The notes: generated by a model not told the origin, from the letters alone. A stretch of 64,000 bases of DNA from Adiantum capillus-veneris (GCA_014529385.2 CM043970.1:47519779-47583778), one strand, 5' to 3'. Shown: positions 23,359-35,149, numbered from the stretch's first letter. Numbers and translations: made by a program.

Positions 23359-26300
23359 GGATGATGGTATATTCATGTACCATCATAGAGCATCTTTTTC
23401 AAAGATAGTGCTTCAGAGTCCTTGACAAGATCTTCATTGTTTGGCCCCTCGGAATTTTGGCTAGAGTTAGACTCATGCTTCATGTAACAATACTTACATG
23501 AGACAGTGGCCTTTTGACAGATCTTTGGTAGATCCTTTGGTAGAAGGCGACTCAAATAGGGCTTCAAGCGATACCCGTTTACTTTCCTGGAGTGCTCTTT
23601 ACCATTCAAGTCCATAAGCTGATAGTAACTAGAATTGAAAGCCTTCTTGACTATGTATGGCCCCTGCCATCTTGTTTCAAACTTGGCATCAAAACGATTG
23701 TCACGTCGATTGTCATACCTTAGCACAAGCTCTCCTTCCTTGATGCCTTTGTCCTTCAGTTTCTTGTCGTGCGTTTCTTTTGCTTGTGTGGCTTTCCTCT
23801 TGTAGCACTCATATGCTGCTTCTCTTTTCCACTCAAGCTCCACTAACGTAAGAAGTCGATCCATCCATACCTCTTGATCATCTTGTGCTCCTTTGCCATG
23901 AAGTCTCATTGTTGGAATGTTGAGCTCGATAGGCTGCAAAGCCTCTTGACCATAGACCAAGTGAAATGGTGTGAACTCCGTGGCTTCCCTATATGTGGTT
24001 CGATATGCCCACAAGGCACCATCCAAGAAGTCATCCCATAATTTTGTCTTGTTTTGCACCATCTTTCTAATGATGCCTGCAATGACACCATTAGCTTTTT
24101 CTACCAAACCATTTGATTGGGGATAGTAGGGTGTACTGTGACGATGTAGAATGCAAAGTTCTTCACAGACTTCTGTGAGCAATCCCTTTCTAAACCCTGG
24201 ACCATTATCAGAAACAATCTCCAAAGGTGTGCCAAATCTACAACAAATGTGAGTGTAGACGAATTTGCTCACTGTCCTCTCATTTACCTTTGCCACACTT
24301 TGTGCTTCCACCCACCTAGTCATATAGTCTACAGCCATTAGAATGTAGAGTTTACCATTTTTTGTCCTAGGCAGAGGACCCATGGCATCAATGCCCCACT
24401 TTTCAAAGGGTCCATTTGCAATCACTATTTGCCTCGGGCCCTGCACCAACCTTCTATTTCCATTTATCTGACAATTGTGACAGCTTTTACACCAATGTTG
24501 AACATCCACATGCAAGCTTGGCCAAACATACCCCGCAAGCAAAATCTTCTTCACAGTTAATTCTTGGGCAAAATGACCACCACATGCTTCTTCGTGCAAA
24601 CCTTTTAGAATGGCTGGAATTTCCTCAATAGTTGGTACTCTTCTGCACACTTGATCCTTCCCTCTTTGATAGAGGGAGCCTTCTAGGAAGAGATACATGC
24701 TTGCCTTCTTCATGAGTCTCCTCTTCTGAGCTTTTGTGAAGTCTGGTGGAAACTCACCCTCCAAAATGTAGCCAATGATGGGAGCCAATGACTCCAATCC
24801 CTGGTACCTCGGTTGCTTCACAGCAGCCGCCACCATGATGACTTGCACTTCTTTATTTACATATGCAACGGCTTGTTGTGCAAGTAAATCAGCATCTTCA
24901 TTTTGTTTCCTAGGAATATGATATAATTGCACCTCCTCAAATTGATTAAATAGCCTACGAATGGCATGAACTTTTGTCCTTAAGCTTTCATTCTTGCATG
25001 CCCAAATGCTTAAAATCTGTTTAACAATGAGAAGTGCATCTCCTTTTACCATGAGACGTTGTATCCCTTGGCCAATGCACATCTTCAAACCATGAAGTAG
25101 AGTGTCATATTCTGCTTCATTGTTGCTAGCTGAACTTGGTAGATTGAACTTCTCTTTCATGACCACCTCTCCACTTGGGTTGAGCAACACTAGCCCTCCC
25201 CCTGCTTTTCCTGTGGCTCGACGAAAAGCTCCATCAAAGAACAAGGTAAAAGCATTAGGAATACTTTTTGGTGGTGGCAATGGTAGGGTCTTTACTTCAG
25301 GCACCTTAATCTCCTTTTCGTGCACCCTATAAGTGAGAATCCCTGCCAATTGTGCACGCACACTATCTTCTACCTTGAAAGAGTATTGAAACTCTTGCAA
25401 CTCCATAATCCACTTTGAGATCCTAGTACTAAGATTCATTTGAGATGACACCCAAGGGAACAAATTTTCTGCAGTGAGAATTACAAAAGGTTTTGGTAGT
25501 AGGTAGGATCTAAACTTTCTCACCGCAAACATGAGAGAAAGCATCATGAGTTCTGCTTCTGTGTAGTCTCTCTCCAAAGCATTCATGACCCTACTAGCAA
25601 AGTAGATGGGTCGCATCCTTGTACTGTGGGGATCTTGTTGTAGCAACACAGCACCAATTGTTTCTTTCCCAGCACTAGAGCTAACAAAGAATGTGTACTT
25701 CCAACAAGGAGGCATGAGTGTTGGTAGCTCTGACAAAATGACTTTAATGTTACAAAAGTACTCTTCAAGCTCATCAGACCATGCAAATTCTACTTGTTGT
25801 GTCAACTTTTGCAAAGGGTGAAGTAACTCCGAGGCTAAGTGAATGAAGCGTGACATATACTTCACCTTTTGAATGAATGAGATGACCTCCTTAAGACTCT
25901 TGGGTGATGGTAGCTCAATAAGAGCCTTTGCCTTCGAAGGATCCACTTCAATGCCTTTGTAAGAAACTTTATGACCAAGCAAGATTACTTCATCCTCACC
26001 TATATGGCACTTGTCGGGGTTGAGTTGACCTCCCATGTCGTAGAGCTTCTTTAAACCTTCTTCTACCCTTTGTAGATGCAATGATTTTGAGCTATAAATA
26101 CAGAAATCATCAATGAACACCCTAATTGACTTTCCAAAGAATGCTTGAAACACCATATTCATGAAACGTTGGAATGTTGCAGGAGCATTTGTCAGACCAA
26201 ATGGCATGACTCTAAAAGCATAACAACCCCAAGGAGTGATAAAGGTTGTTTTCAATTGATCCTCCAGTGCAATCCCTATTTGAAAGTAACCTGAGTAACC

Positions 26301-28737
26301 ATCGCACACAGTGTACTTCTCATGACCAGCTACCTCATTTAGTATCTCATCCTGGAATGGGAGGGGAAAGTGATCTCTCTTTGTTGCCTCATTGAGGGGA
26401 CGGTAATCCACACACACCCTCCACTTGCCGTTCTTCTTAGGAGTGACAACAACAGGAGAGACCCACTCTGAATTCTCCACTGGATAAATGAACCCTACTG
26501 CTAGAAGCTTTCTTACCTCCTTGAGTAAAGCCTGCTCCTTGATGACTCCTAGCCTTCGTAGCTTCTGAGCCTTAGGTGTGGCCTCTGGCTTCAACTCAAT
26601 TTTGTGTTGAACAGCATCTACTCCACGCACATCGGTGTAGTCTTTAGCAAAAAGCCTAGGAAACTTCCTTAGCACACATTTGAACTCCTCTCTTTCATCC
26701 TTTGTAAGTGTTGTTGATAGCATACCTTCCAGCATCCCTTCATCTTGAACACCTTCATTCTCTTGAGGACCTACCTCCTCCAAGCCTTGACAAGAGGTCT
26801 CTTGGTTTCTTGGCTTAAACCTTATCCCCATGACTTCGATGGAAGACTCCTCTTCAGTAATGCTGCCGCTACTTTCTTCTTCTGAAGTGCTATCGGTCCA
26901 ACCTTCTTCCGTCTCACTTTGAGATGATTCTTCATGGAGCTCCTCTTGGCGTTGCTCCTTCATGTCAAAGACAACCTTCTTATGATTGTCATTCCTGCAA
27001 ATTAATTTCCCACTCTCCCAATCCTGCAAAGCTCGCATTTTCATTAGCCATGGTCTTCCTAGGATAAATGGATAACCACTTCCCTTGGTCGACATAACAT
27101 AAAAATCCACCGCTTTCTTAATGCCAAAGGCCTCTACAAAGACATTTTTACAAATGCCTACACACCTAGCCTTGCTATTGTTTGCCATCTTGACTTTGAT
27201 TTCAGGTGTCTCCTGGATGTGCATGCCTAGTCTTTGCATTAGTCCCTCTGTCATGATGCAAATTTGTGCACCCCCATCCACTAGACCTTTCCTAACCAAT
27301 CTTCCTTTGATGTAACAGTCTAGCACCGGTGTAATGTCCTCATTCATTTCAGCTTGTGCAATTTTTACAACAGGCACACTCTCTTTTACCTTTCTCCTAG
27401 TGCTAACTGCCCTTGTTAAATCCCTCCTAACTTGTGGACATAATGCAAGAAATTGAGGCCATGAAATATCAGGACCCTTACCTCTCATGTCTTCCAACAA
27501 GTTGTACGGAGCCATACCATGTCCAAGAGGGAAGTCTTGGAGGTTGATATGACGTCGAGTCCTCTTGGTTTCCTTGGTTTCCTTTGCCTTCTTGCCTCGT
27601 CCATGGTCACTCTGTGATGTGACTCCTTCTTTCTCTTTACCTTTTCCTCGGCCACACTTAATTCCATTGGCTTCCATGTCAACCTCATTTGAATTTGTCA
27701 CCTCTACCACATGCACATTTGGATCTGGCAAAGGTGGAACTCCTTCTACCCCTTGTGGAGGTGGTCTTGGTCCATTTGGCCTTTGTAGAAGCCTTGGTTG
27801 TTGACCAGTTCCTTCACCTGCATTCATCACTGGGTAATTCAAGTTAGGTCTCCCTGGCTCCCCACGGGGCCAAGGACAATTATACATCCCATGTCCAGAT
27901 TCTCCGCAATTCCAACATTGCAAGACTCTCCTAGGTCGTGGATCTCGCTCTTCAGACTTCTTTGCTTGTCCCTTTGGACCTATAGCTTGTGCAAGGTGAA
28001 TTGACAGGCTGCTTAAAGATTCGTTTAACTTCTCAATTACTTCCGCCGTTACCTCAGGAATCTCCCTCGATGTTGATGCTTGTGACTTACCTTTGGGTCT
28101 AAGACCTTCTATTGGAACCTCTCCCCTTAAGCACTTGAGTTTCCTATATTTCTCAGCAGCCCTAGTTTCAGCTGCATCAAAGGTAACGGGTGCACCCGCC
28201 TCAACTTTTACCTTAAGGTCAGGAAAGAGTCCGGCTATGAACCTCTCCTTCTTTAGAAATTCTGCACCATCACCAGGGTTAGCAACATTTCGTATCCATA
28301 GAGCCCAAAGACGTAGAAACTCTTGCTTGTACAAGTAGTAGTCATCTAAGTCTTTTTGCTTATGAGAAACAATGTCTTGCCATAATTTTTGAGTGTTTTG
28401 GGGATCAAAGAAGTATTTCTTGAAACGATTCAAAACTTCTGTGTAATTCCCATTAACTTCCTCAGGCAAAGAGTCAAACCAAGTACTAGCATCTTTCCTA
28501 AGGACCACCTCAAACATTTCTACACGTTCTTGATCAGTTATTATCCTCTTGATACGGCAAGACATCTTGAAATTTGCTAAAAATAATTCTGCATCCTCTC
28601 CAGGCTCTCCAAAGAAAAGAGGATATCCAGACATTTGGCGTTGGCTCTCCATTGAATCGATTTCAAAGTGACGCGTTTTTGTTTTTTTCTTTCTTTAAAA
28701 GATTTACACAATAATATTTTCTAAATTGCAATCTATT
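23344..28737 (-). mobile_element. Gypsy-1 (Ty3/gypsy, Tat-like), 5' end missing
   Basis: Element body covering the polyprotein and its 3' edge. Upstream of the start codon only about 85 bp of AT-rich DNA separates it from the LINE remnant at 28738. No TG...CA LTR, no primer-binding site and no copy of the 3' LTR start occur there. Either the 5' end was lost, or the start codon lies downstream of a boundary I cannot see. Confidence 0.7.
23373..28652 (-). CDS. Gypsy-1 gag-pol polyprotein, uninterrupted, 1,759 aa
   Basis: Complete Ty3/gypsy polyprotein without stops. Gag (about 1-240; SWFDSLP-like capsid motif) precedes a zinc knuckle CWNCGESGHGMYNC at about 245-258. The protease active site is LVDGGA at about 457-462, with FILGRPWL downstream. 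RT (about 690-900) contains FIDDF at 846-850. The RNase H after RT has lost key acids (FVSSSAG in place of VDASG, LTAEN in place of TDH). A second RNase H follows at about 1133-1265 with an intact D-E-D-D set (FFDGAF, NNEAEY, VKGDAL, NEDADL). Integrase has HHCC (HEEACGGH, CKSCHNC) and D-D-E (GIDAMG, VSDNGP, NGLVEKANG). No chromodomain seen. Dual RNase H is typical of the plant Tat lineage. It may be active or recently so, but no 5' LTR was found. Confidence 0.95.
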   Translation of the reverse strand: MESQRQMSGYPLFFGEPGEDAELFLANFKMSCRIKRIITDQERVEMFEVVLRKDASTWFDSLPEEVNGNYTEVLNRFKKYFFDPQNTQKLWQDIVSHKQKDLDDYYLYKQEFLRLWALWIRNVANPGDGAEFLKKERFIAGLFPDLKVKVEAGAPVTFDAAETRAAEKYRKLKCLRGEVPIEGLRPKGKSQASTSREIPEVTAEVIEKLNESLSSLSIHLAQAIGPKGQAKKSEERDPRPRRVLQCWNCGESGHGMYNCPWPRGEPGRPNLNYPVMNAGEGTGQQPRLLQRPNGPRPPPQGVEGVPPLPDPNVHVVEVTNSNEVDMEANGIKCGRGKGKEKEGVTSQSDHGRGKKAKETKETKRTRRHINLQDFPLGHGMAPYNLLEDMRGKGPDISWPQFLALCPQVRRDLTRAVSTRRKVKESVPVVKIAQAEMNEDITPVLDCYIKGRLVRKGLVDGGAQICIMTEGLMQRLGMHIQETPEIKVKMANNSKARCVGICKNVFVEAFGIKKAVDFYVMSTKGSGYPFILGRPWLMKMRALQDWESGKLICRNDNHKKVVFDMKEQRQEELHEESSQSETEEGWTDSTSEEESSGSITEEESSIEVMGIRFKPRNQETSCQGLEEVGPQENEGVQDEGMLEGMLSTTLTKDEREEFKCVLRKFPRLFAKDYTDVRGVDAVQHKIELKPEATPKAQKLRRLGVIKEQALLKEVRKLLAVGFIYPVENSEWVSPVVVTPKKNGKWRVCVDYRPLNEATKRDHFPLPFQDEILNEVAGHEKYTVCDGYSGYFQIGIALEDQLKTTFITPWGCYAFRVMPFGLTNAPATFQRFMNMVFQAFFGKSIRVFIDDFCIYSSKSLHLQRVEEGLKKLYDMGGQLNPDKCHIGEDEVILLGHKVSYKGIEVDPSKAKALIELPSPKSLKEVISFIQKVKYMSRFIHLASELLHPLQKLTQQVEFAWSDELEEYFCNIKVILSELPTLMPPCWKYTFFVSSSAGKETIGAVLLQQDPHSTRMRPIYFASRVMNALERDYTEAELMMLSLMFAVRKFRSYLLPKPFVILTAENLFPWVSSQMNLSTRISKWIMELQEFQYSFKVEDSVRAQLAGILTYRVHEKEIKVPEVKTLPLPPPKSIPNAFTLFFDGAFRRATGKAGGGLVLLNPSGEVVMKEKFNLPSSASNNEAEYDTLLHGLKMCIGQGIQRLMVKGDALLIVKQILSIWACKNESLRTKVHAIRRLFNQFEEVQLYHIPRKQNEDADLLAQQAVAYVNKEVQVIMVAAAVKQPRYQGLESLAPIIGYILEGEFPPDFTKAQKRRLMKKASMYLFLEGSLYQRGKDQVCRRVPTIEEIPAILKGLHEEACGGHFAQELTVKKILLAGYVWPSLHVDVQHWCKSCHNCQINGNRRLVQGPRQIVIANGPFEKWGIDAMGPLPRTKNGKLYILMAVDYMTRWVEAQSVAKVNERTVSKFVYTHICCRFGTPLEIVSDNGPGFRKGLLTEVCEELCILHRHSTPYYPQSNGLVEKANGVIAGIIRKMVQNKTKLWDDFLDGALWAYRTTYREATEFTPFHLVYGQEALQPIELNIPTMRLHGKGAQDDQEVWMDRLLTLVELEWKREAAYECYKRKATQAKETHDKKLKDKGIKEGELVLRYDNRRDNRFDAKFETRWQGPYIVKKAFNSSYYQLMDLNGKEHSRKVNGYRLKPYLSRLLPKDLPKICQKATVSCKYCYMKHESNSSQNSEGPNNEDLVKDSEALSLKKMLYDGT

Positions 28738-31500
28738 CTATAACAAAATAAAAATATTCACATCAAATGACCTATGATAATCAATAAGAGGTAGAATGAC
28801 AGGGTTTGGTGACGCGAGAATTTCTCCTGCTCTTTGGGCACCAAACATGAATACCATACGTTGTTGAAAATGGATTTTTCTACTAATTGCAACATAAGGA
28901 AGCATAAATAAATTGGTCAGTTTGACCGGACTTGGGAAGGGAAGCAACACATACTCCCACCTTCTCATTTTTCTATGGATCTTCTCCTCATCTTCTCCAA
29001 GACCCACTAGAACCTTTGCTTGTGTATAATGTCCATCCCCAAGGGGACGCCCAAATGTCAAAAATATCCTTCCTTTAGACACAATCTCCCCAGACAACTG
29101 ATGGGTTAAATGAGTCATTTTTTGTCAAGGAGATTAGTGTAGACCTCTCAATACTAGACTTTAACCTCATAGCCACAACAAAATGTCTCCACAATCTCCA
29201 ACACCTTCTTGAGCACTTGCAGGAAATCTTTCAAGAAGAGGAGAGAGTCATTTGCGAACTCGCTAGGAGTTGGTCATTGTCGGACAATGTTAAACCTTGA
29301 ATTTCACCCCACGCAATAGCAGCTTCAAGCATCATTATTAAAGGATGCAACCCAATGGAAAGGAGAAGAGAGCCATGAGGAATTCTTGCTTGATAGATCT
29401 TTTGGCTTCCAAGGAGCCCATACTTTTGTCATTGAAGAAGATTTTAGATTGAATTCCCCCACCCAGAGTGTGTATAAGTCGACAAAGGAGAGGCCCAAAG
29501 CCTAGTGATTTCTTGACATCTTCAATGAAGGACCACATAATCCTATCATACACCTTGTCTAGGTCTAGCTGAAGCAAAATGCACTCCTGCTTTGTGAAAG
29601 ATGCGTATTCAATGCCAACCATTGCTGCCAAGATATTGTCATATATTGACCTTCCTTTGATAAACTTGTGCTGATGCAGAGAGATTACTATGTCCAGGAG
29701 GGGGGCAATTCTAAGAGCAATTGCCTTGGAAATGATTTTGTATGCCACAGACATCATAGTTATGGGACTCTAGTGTTTAAGATGCGATCAACAAGCCTGT
29801 TTTGGGATAGGCCTAATAAGCTCTCTTTTCACACTAGATTCCAATGACCCTTTGACAAAAGCTTGGTTAGCCATATAAGTGACTTGGGCCTTGAGAGGTC
29901 ATCCCAAAACTACCTAAAGAATTCAATGGTCAGACCATACCAACCCCTTGCCAAGAGTTTGCAACGCAAGCAAGCACTCATCTTCAGACAAGGCCATCTC
30001 AAGACGATTGGCTTCAGGTTGGGGAATTTTCCTATTGACACTCTCAAGCAAGATCGCTCAGGCTTCATCCACTTCTTTAGAGCGGGTCTCTAGTTGGCCA
30101 ATGATTTGTCTTGGATGGTCAAGCATCATCCTAGCCATTTTATCTTGGTCTTGCATAACATTACCATTCTCATCTGTGAGTGAGTGGATGGAGCTCCAAC
30201 TTTTCATGATTTTCAAGGCCCTAAAAAAATGTGTTTGATTGCTAGCTAAAGGAAGGTCTTCCTAGATATCAATATCGCCCTCCTGACCTCCTCAAGCTGT
30301 TGTTCGGCCAGGTTGGCCTTAGCTTCCAACCACCTTTTGTGTTCTTCTTTGGAGGCGGGAGTTAGATGAGCAACATTCTCTTCGAGTTTCTTGCAATCAT
30401 TCTTCTCGGGCGTTTTTCATCCAAAGGCTCGATCTTTTGATTGCTTTCTGTATACTCCAAGCAAAGAGGTCCCAGGACTTAGGTTTTTCCAGTTTAATAT
30501 CTTTATTGAGTTTACTTAAAGATTTCTTGCAATCCTTCTAAACAGAGGGTCTTTGAGAAAGTGTGCCCTATTGACATGTAGCTTCTTACTCCCTCTAGGG
30601 GATTGCCTCTCCCCTTTGTCTTTCTTGTGTTTCATGTGTAGAGGTAGATGGTAAATAGACTCTTTATTGTCAGCACCTTCATCTCAAGTAACAACAGGAT
30701 CTAGTCAGCTTTGTGAGAGCAGTAGAACCTGTCAAGTTGGGAAGACATGTAGGCATACTAAAGGCTTGTGTATGTGAAGCCCGATGTATTGTTCCAAGGA
30801 ACCGCCTCCCATAGGTCCATGATAGCCCATTTCTCACAAAGACCCAGCCATTTAGTTTTTTCAAAACTTGTCAATATATCGGTTGAGCTTGCTCTATCCT
30901 TGCTCCTTTCCACCATACTAAAGTCACCTATCATTAGCCTCTCCCCTTTGTCTTTCTTGTGTTTCATGTGTAGAGGTAGATGGTAAATAGACTCTTTATT
31001 GTCAGCACCTTCATCTCAAGTAACGACAGGATCTAGTCATCTTTGTGAGAGCAGTAGAACCTGTCAAGTTGGGAAGACATGCAGGCATACTAAAGGCTTG
31101 TGTATGTGAAGCCCAATGTATTGTTCCAAGGACCCGCCTCCCATAGGTCCATGATAGCCCATTTCTCACAAAGACCCAGCCATTTAGTTTTTTCAAAACC
31201 TGCCATAATATCGGTTGAGCTTGCTCTATCCTTGCTCCTTTCCACCATACTAAAGTCACCTATCATTAGCCACTCTCCTTCAATAGGGGAATCCCTAAGG
31301 TGAATCCACAATTTGTCTCTATCCTTGGCATTGTGAGGGCCATATATGTTTACTATGGTGATAGGTTGATAAACCCAAATGACTCTCACTCCTAGGACTC
31401 TTCCAGATGGGTGATTAAGGACCACTTTGGGCTCAAGGTCCTTGTCCACAATAGAGAGGATGCCATTGAGCCCATCCACTCCCTCTCCATAGAAGACCAA
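28738..31500 (-). pseudogene. LINE ORF2 remnant (endonuclease, RT and post-RT region)
   Basis: A decayed non-LTR retrotransposon. From its 5' side, an APE-type endonuclease segment (31500-31090) shows VVLNHPSGRVLGVRVIWVY, ITIVNIYGPHN and MIGDFSMVERSKDR, where the usual GDFN has become GDFS. After a broken stretch (31090-29760), RT follows at 29757-29140 with YKIISKAIALRIAPLL, HQHKFIKGRSIYDN and LLQLDLDKVYDRIMW. The catalytic FADD reads FANDS at about 29262-29248. A post-RT frame (29118-28738; GRIFLTFGRPLGDGH, RKMRRWEYVLLPF) resembles the usual 'LGIPFG...KI..W' segment. Many frameshifts, the two active-site changes and a 332-bp duplication make it inactive. It abuts Gypsy-1 at its 3' side. Confidence 0.85.
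30605..31268. repeat. Tandem duplication, period 332 bp, in the LINE endonuclease region
   Basis: Copy 1 is 30605-30936 and copy 2 is 30937-31268. Both contain GCCTCTCCCCTTTGTCTTTC (copy starts) and end at CACCTATCATTA. They differ by only a few substitutions, so the duplication is much younger than the LINE insertion. Confidence 0.93.
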
Positions 31501-31705
31501 CCTCTTCCCCCGGGGGATTCACTGTGTTTTTCCGTACGGTACCACGTGAGTGTACAATAGGGGGGTTTTTAGATTTTGTACATAAGCGTACAATAGGGCT
31601 AGCCCCTCATTATTTCATACTCATAGGGAGGGAGGGGGGGAGGGGGAGGGTGGTTACATTGGGGCTACATTCAACTACCTGATCCACCTTAAATACATTA
31701 GTAAG

Positions 31706-31706
<1 letters not shown>

Positions 31707-31775
<69 letters not shown>
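31707..31775. repeat. (CT)n microsatellite, 69 bp
   Basis: Perfect CT run. Confidence 0.97.
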
Positions 31776-31780
<5 letters not shown>

Positions 31781-32196
31781 ATGAATACTTTCATGGCGTG
31801 GTGACAGTAAGGGCAAACTTGAAATTCTCTCGTTTTCTTGGTCAAAATTAGAAGCTTTTGTCGGTAATTACACTAAAAATTATGTAAATTTCCTCGTAGC
31901 CAAGCTCAAACCCCTCTAATTTGTCAAAATTCCCAAAATAGCCTTCAAAATTTTAAAATTCCCAAAGTACCCATGTATCTATTTTGATCAGATTGATCAA
32001 TCTTTTCTAATTTTTATTTCTTTTTGAAAATTGAGATGCATTTTTGAGTGGTTAGCATGTAATTTGTCACATATTACCTCACAAAACAAGCGATTATGTC
32101 CACAAAGATAACACATAAGTGTAGTCATCAACAAAAAATGTCAATCATTGAAGAACAAGATTACATCCTAATTCCTCTCGGTCCTGCCACACATTG

Positions 32197-32308
<112 letters not shown>

Positions 32309-32519
32309 CCTCTAAGTCTTTCCCTGCTATGCCTTGTACAGAATTTGTTGCTTCCACACAATTTACTTCTATATTGATTTATGCACATGAATTGCCCTTA
32401 AATTCCCTTTGTACATGACCTACCCCTTGCTTTATGCAATCCACCAAACTCTGTTTGTGTGACAAAGCCTTAAATATAAGGGAAATATTCAATATATCAT
32501 TGACTGTCGAGTCTCGATC

Positions 32520-32674
<155 letters not shown>

Positions 32675-33360
32675 TTATTATCGTCCTCGGAGGTCAAATA
32701 TGACCTATGGGACCAAAGTTACATGTGATGTAGTATGTGTACGGCTGATGAGTGACTCTCGATGCTCCAAAATTGTAGTGATGAGAGTCGCAATGGAGAG
32801 CCCACACTTTGGCTGGGAGAGGAAAGTGTGTAGGTCTAAGTTATGGCTGAAAATGTGAGAGAAGCAAGTTCGGATGTGATCAAAAGCTGAGCACTCTAGT
32901 AGTGTGTGGTACTCAGACTCTCGAACTTGCAGTGAGCATAATGTGCACAATCGATTTGACTCTTCTCCATTGCCCCAACGTCCTATCTCGCATCGAAGGA
33001 AATGGGAGCTAAGCCGAATTGCTGCGATAGTGCGTATCGCGGACAAGGGAATAGGCTCAAGCATGTAAGTGTGAGTACGGTTTCCTCTCTCAGCGAAGAA
33101 CATGGTTTTGTAGTTGGGGGCAATATAGGTGGTGTAATGTATGAAGCGTGACCCACCGGATTTCTCCCAAGCCGTAATACATTGGCGTTGTAGAAAAGCT
33201 TCATTCACTTGAGAGTCAATTGAAGCATCATGTAGCAAGTGTAATGCATCCCATCTCCCAAACCACTTCTTTATGTCTTTCATCCATCCCGTGCTCAAGA
33301 TCTTGCTTTTATGCGTCTTTTGAACTTTTTTGCTTGCTTCCCATGCAATTGTAGGAAGTC

Positions 33361-33362
<2 letters not shown>
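32675..33362 (-). pseudogene. LINE 3' fragment: C-terminal zinc-binding domain, inserted in a GA tract
   Basis: A 197-aa minus-strand frame (33298-32705) resembles the C-terminal region of plant LINE ORF2 proteins. An Arg/Ser-rich helix (AIRTIAAIRLSSHFLRCEIG) is followed by a CCHC-type knuckle, CTLCSLQVRESEYHTLLEC. RT and endonuclease are absent, so the copy is 5'-truncated. Its 3' end runs through GACCTCCGAGGACGATAATA into TCTA then TC repeats, and its 5' side also meets a GA/TC tract (33364-33419). Both ends therefore lie in the same simple repeat, as if it was inserted into a (TC)n array or carries a TC-rich tail. Confidence 0.65.
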
Positions 33363-33422
<60 letters not shown>

Positions 33423-33447
33423 AGAAGAAGAAGAAGAAGAAGAAGAG
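33363..33447. repeat. (GA)n followed by (GAA)n
   Basis: GA run 33364-33419, then GAA units to about 33447. Forms the other flank of the LINE fragment. Confidence 0.95.
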
Positions 33448-34139
33448 TATTTTAACGTCGTAGGAAACTATCCCTAGAGATCTCAAAGATCTATTCGACG
33501 AGGAGAGTTGAACTCAAGACCTTTTATTCAAGAGGAAAATGGTGTGTGAGAGAGGGAGAGATGCTCGCAGATAGGGCTTTGGGTTTTCTCACCTTCAAAT
33601 ATAACATTTAGTGGTAAATTTGTAAACCTAGGTTTTTTTACAAGCACTATCTTCTCTTCATTGAATTTGGGCATCAGCGCGACGAAGTGCTTCTCTCCCC
33701 CGCGAGTCGCATGTCTGAGGGCTGTAGGGGGCGGCCAACATGACAGCATAGGCTACAACAACTGTGTGAAGGCAAGGCAGACGCGCGCACAGAGCAGCAG
33801 AGCAAAGAGAGAAAGGTACAAATTGTGCAAAACTGGCTAGGTGTCTATGTGCGATACTGCAGCGCCATCACGCTGCAAGCGGCATCTCTCCCCCCCCTCA
33901 GAGCCGACCTGAAGTGAAGGTATTAATAATTTTTTCCACATTTGTCTGTGATTTTTTGAAAAGTTATTAACCGGTTGAAAAAGGCTGAATCCAATGAGGT
34001 AGGGGTTACCCAATTCTAAAAAACAAATTCAGATCAAATCTACAAGGACTCTCTCTCTCTCTCTCTATCCATAATCTTTAGACGATTCTAGTTTGTATGA
34101 GGCTTAAACGACTCCAGTTTGCGTGAGGCATCCCGACAC

Positions 34140-34218
<79 letters not shown>

Positions 34219-34677
34219 GTGAGGCGAGGCAAGGCACGCTGTGTGTACTGTATGTGCAAGAGGCCATTGCCCATGAGTCTCACGGGTTGGAAATGAGCAC
34301 AAATGGGTTGACGAAATCAATAATTTCTTGCATTTGTGATTGATAATAGGACGACAAGTGTTGGACCTAGTGATGCAAATTACTTGCATTGTTCAGAGCT
34401 GAGGATTGTGTGGTGTAGCAAAGTAAGACGATGGAGCATCAAACATTGTGGTTGTATGGTTGGCAGATCATGTGGCGGATGGGAAGCATTGGGCCTTGGC
34501 TATAGCAAGAGGAGACGAGGGAGAGGTCAGGTTTCAAGTTGTGGGAGGGTGGGGTCTGGAGGAGGGGCTCAAGGGGGCTGCAGAGGAGGCGGAGGGGGAA
34601 TCTAGGATAGCAAGAAGGAATCTTGAATCGTAATGATTTTCAAAAAAGTTTTTACAAGGTATGTGAGAATTACTCTT
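33448..34677. other. Gene-free stretch with a (CT)n tract
   Basis: No coding region recognised. (CT)n at 34140-34215 and a short CT run near 34048. Its right edge is the CTCTT target duplication of Gypsy-2 (34673-34677). Confidence 0.65.
34140..34215. repeat. (CT)n microsatellite, 76 bp
   Basis: Perfect CT run. Confidence 0.97.
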
Positions 34678-35149
34678 TGGAATTGGAGCTGATCTCTCGA
34701 GACAGCTAATTCCAGTGTTGAAGGATTTCAGCTACTCAGAGTAGGAAGAGTTCAAACAGCAGACTAGACAGAAATCAGTGACTAGACTGAAATATGAATA
34801 CTGAAATGAGAATCAGACTTAAAGACTGGAATAAAGTTCAGATTCAGATTCAGAAGACTGTTGAGAAGTCAGTATCACTGGAATATATATATATATCATG
34901 ATTGAGATTACAGTGAATATGATTACAGAGAGAGAAAATGTAGCCGATAATACTGCCACTGATGCTCAAGGGCAATTATAGCTCAAAGCGCTAATACAAG
35001 TGATAACAATTGTCAACCCGATATCAAAGTAATGGGCCCTATTTATATGCTTCGGGTTTACCGTAGTAATTACTCTAGTAATTACTAAGTGATTCACTGC
35101 CCATCTTCTAAGAACACGTTCCCACATGGTGACGCGCCATCCGTCTACA
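34678..35149 (-). repeat. Gypsy-2 3' LTR (472 bp)
   Basis: Aligns along its length with 55005-55449. Two short tandem expansions (GATTACA-type, 15 bp; GTAATTACT-type, 12 bp) account for its greater length. Contains an (AT)n block near 34884. Confidence 0.95.

Noticed and set aside
34336-34633. 89-aa and 61-aa frames rich in Gly/Arg
   Set aside because: Composition-driven (GA/GG-rich DNA); no start context or domain support.
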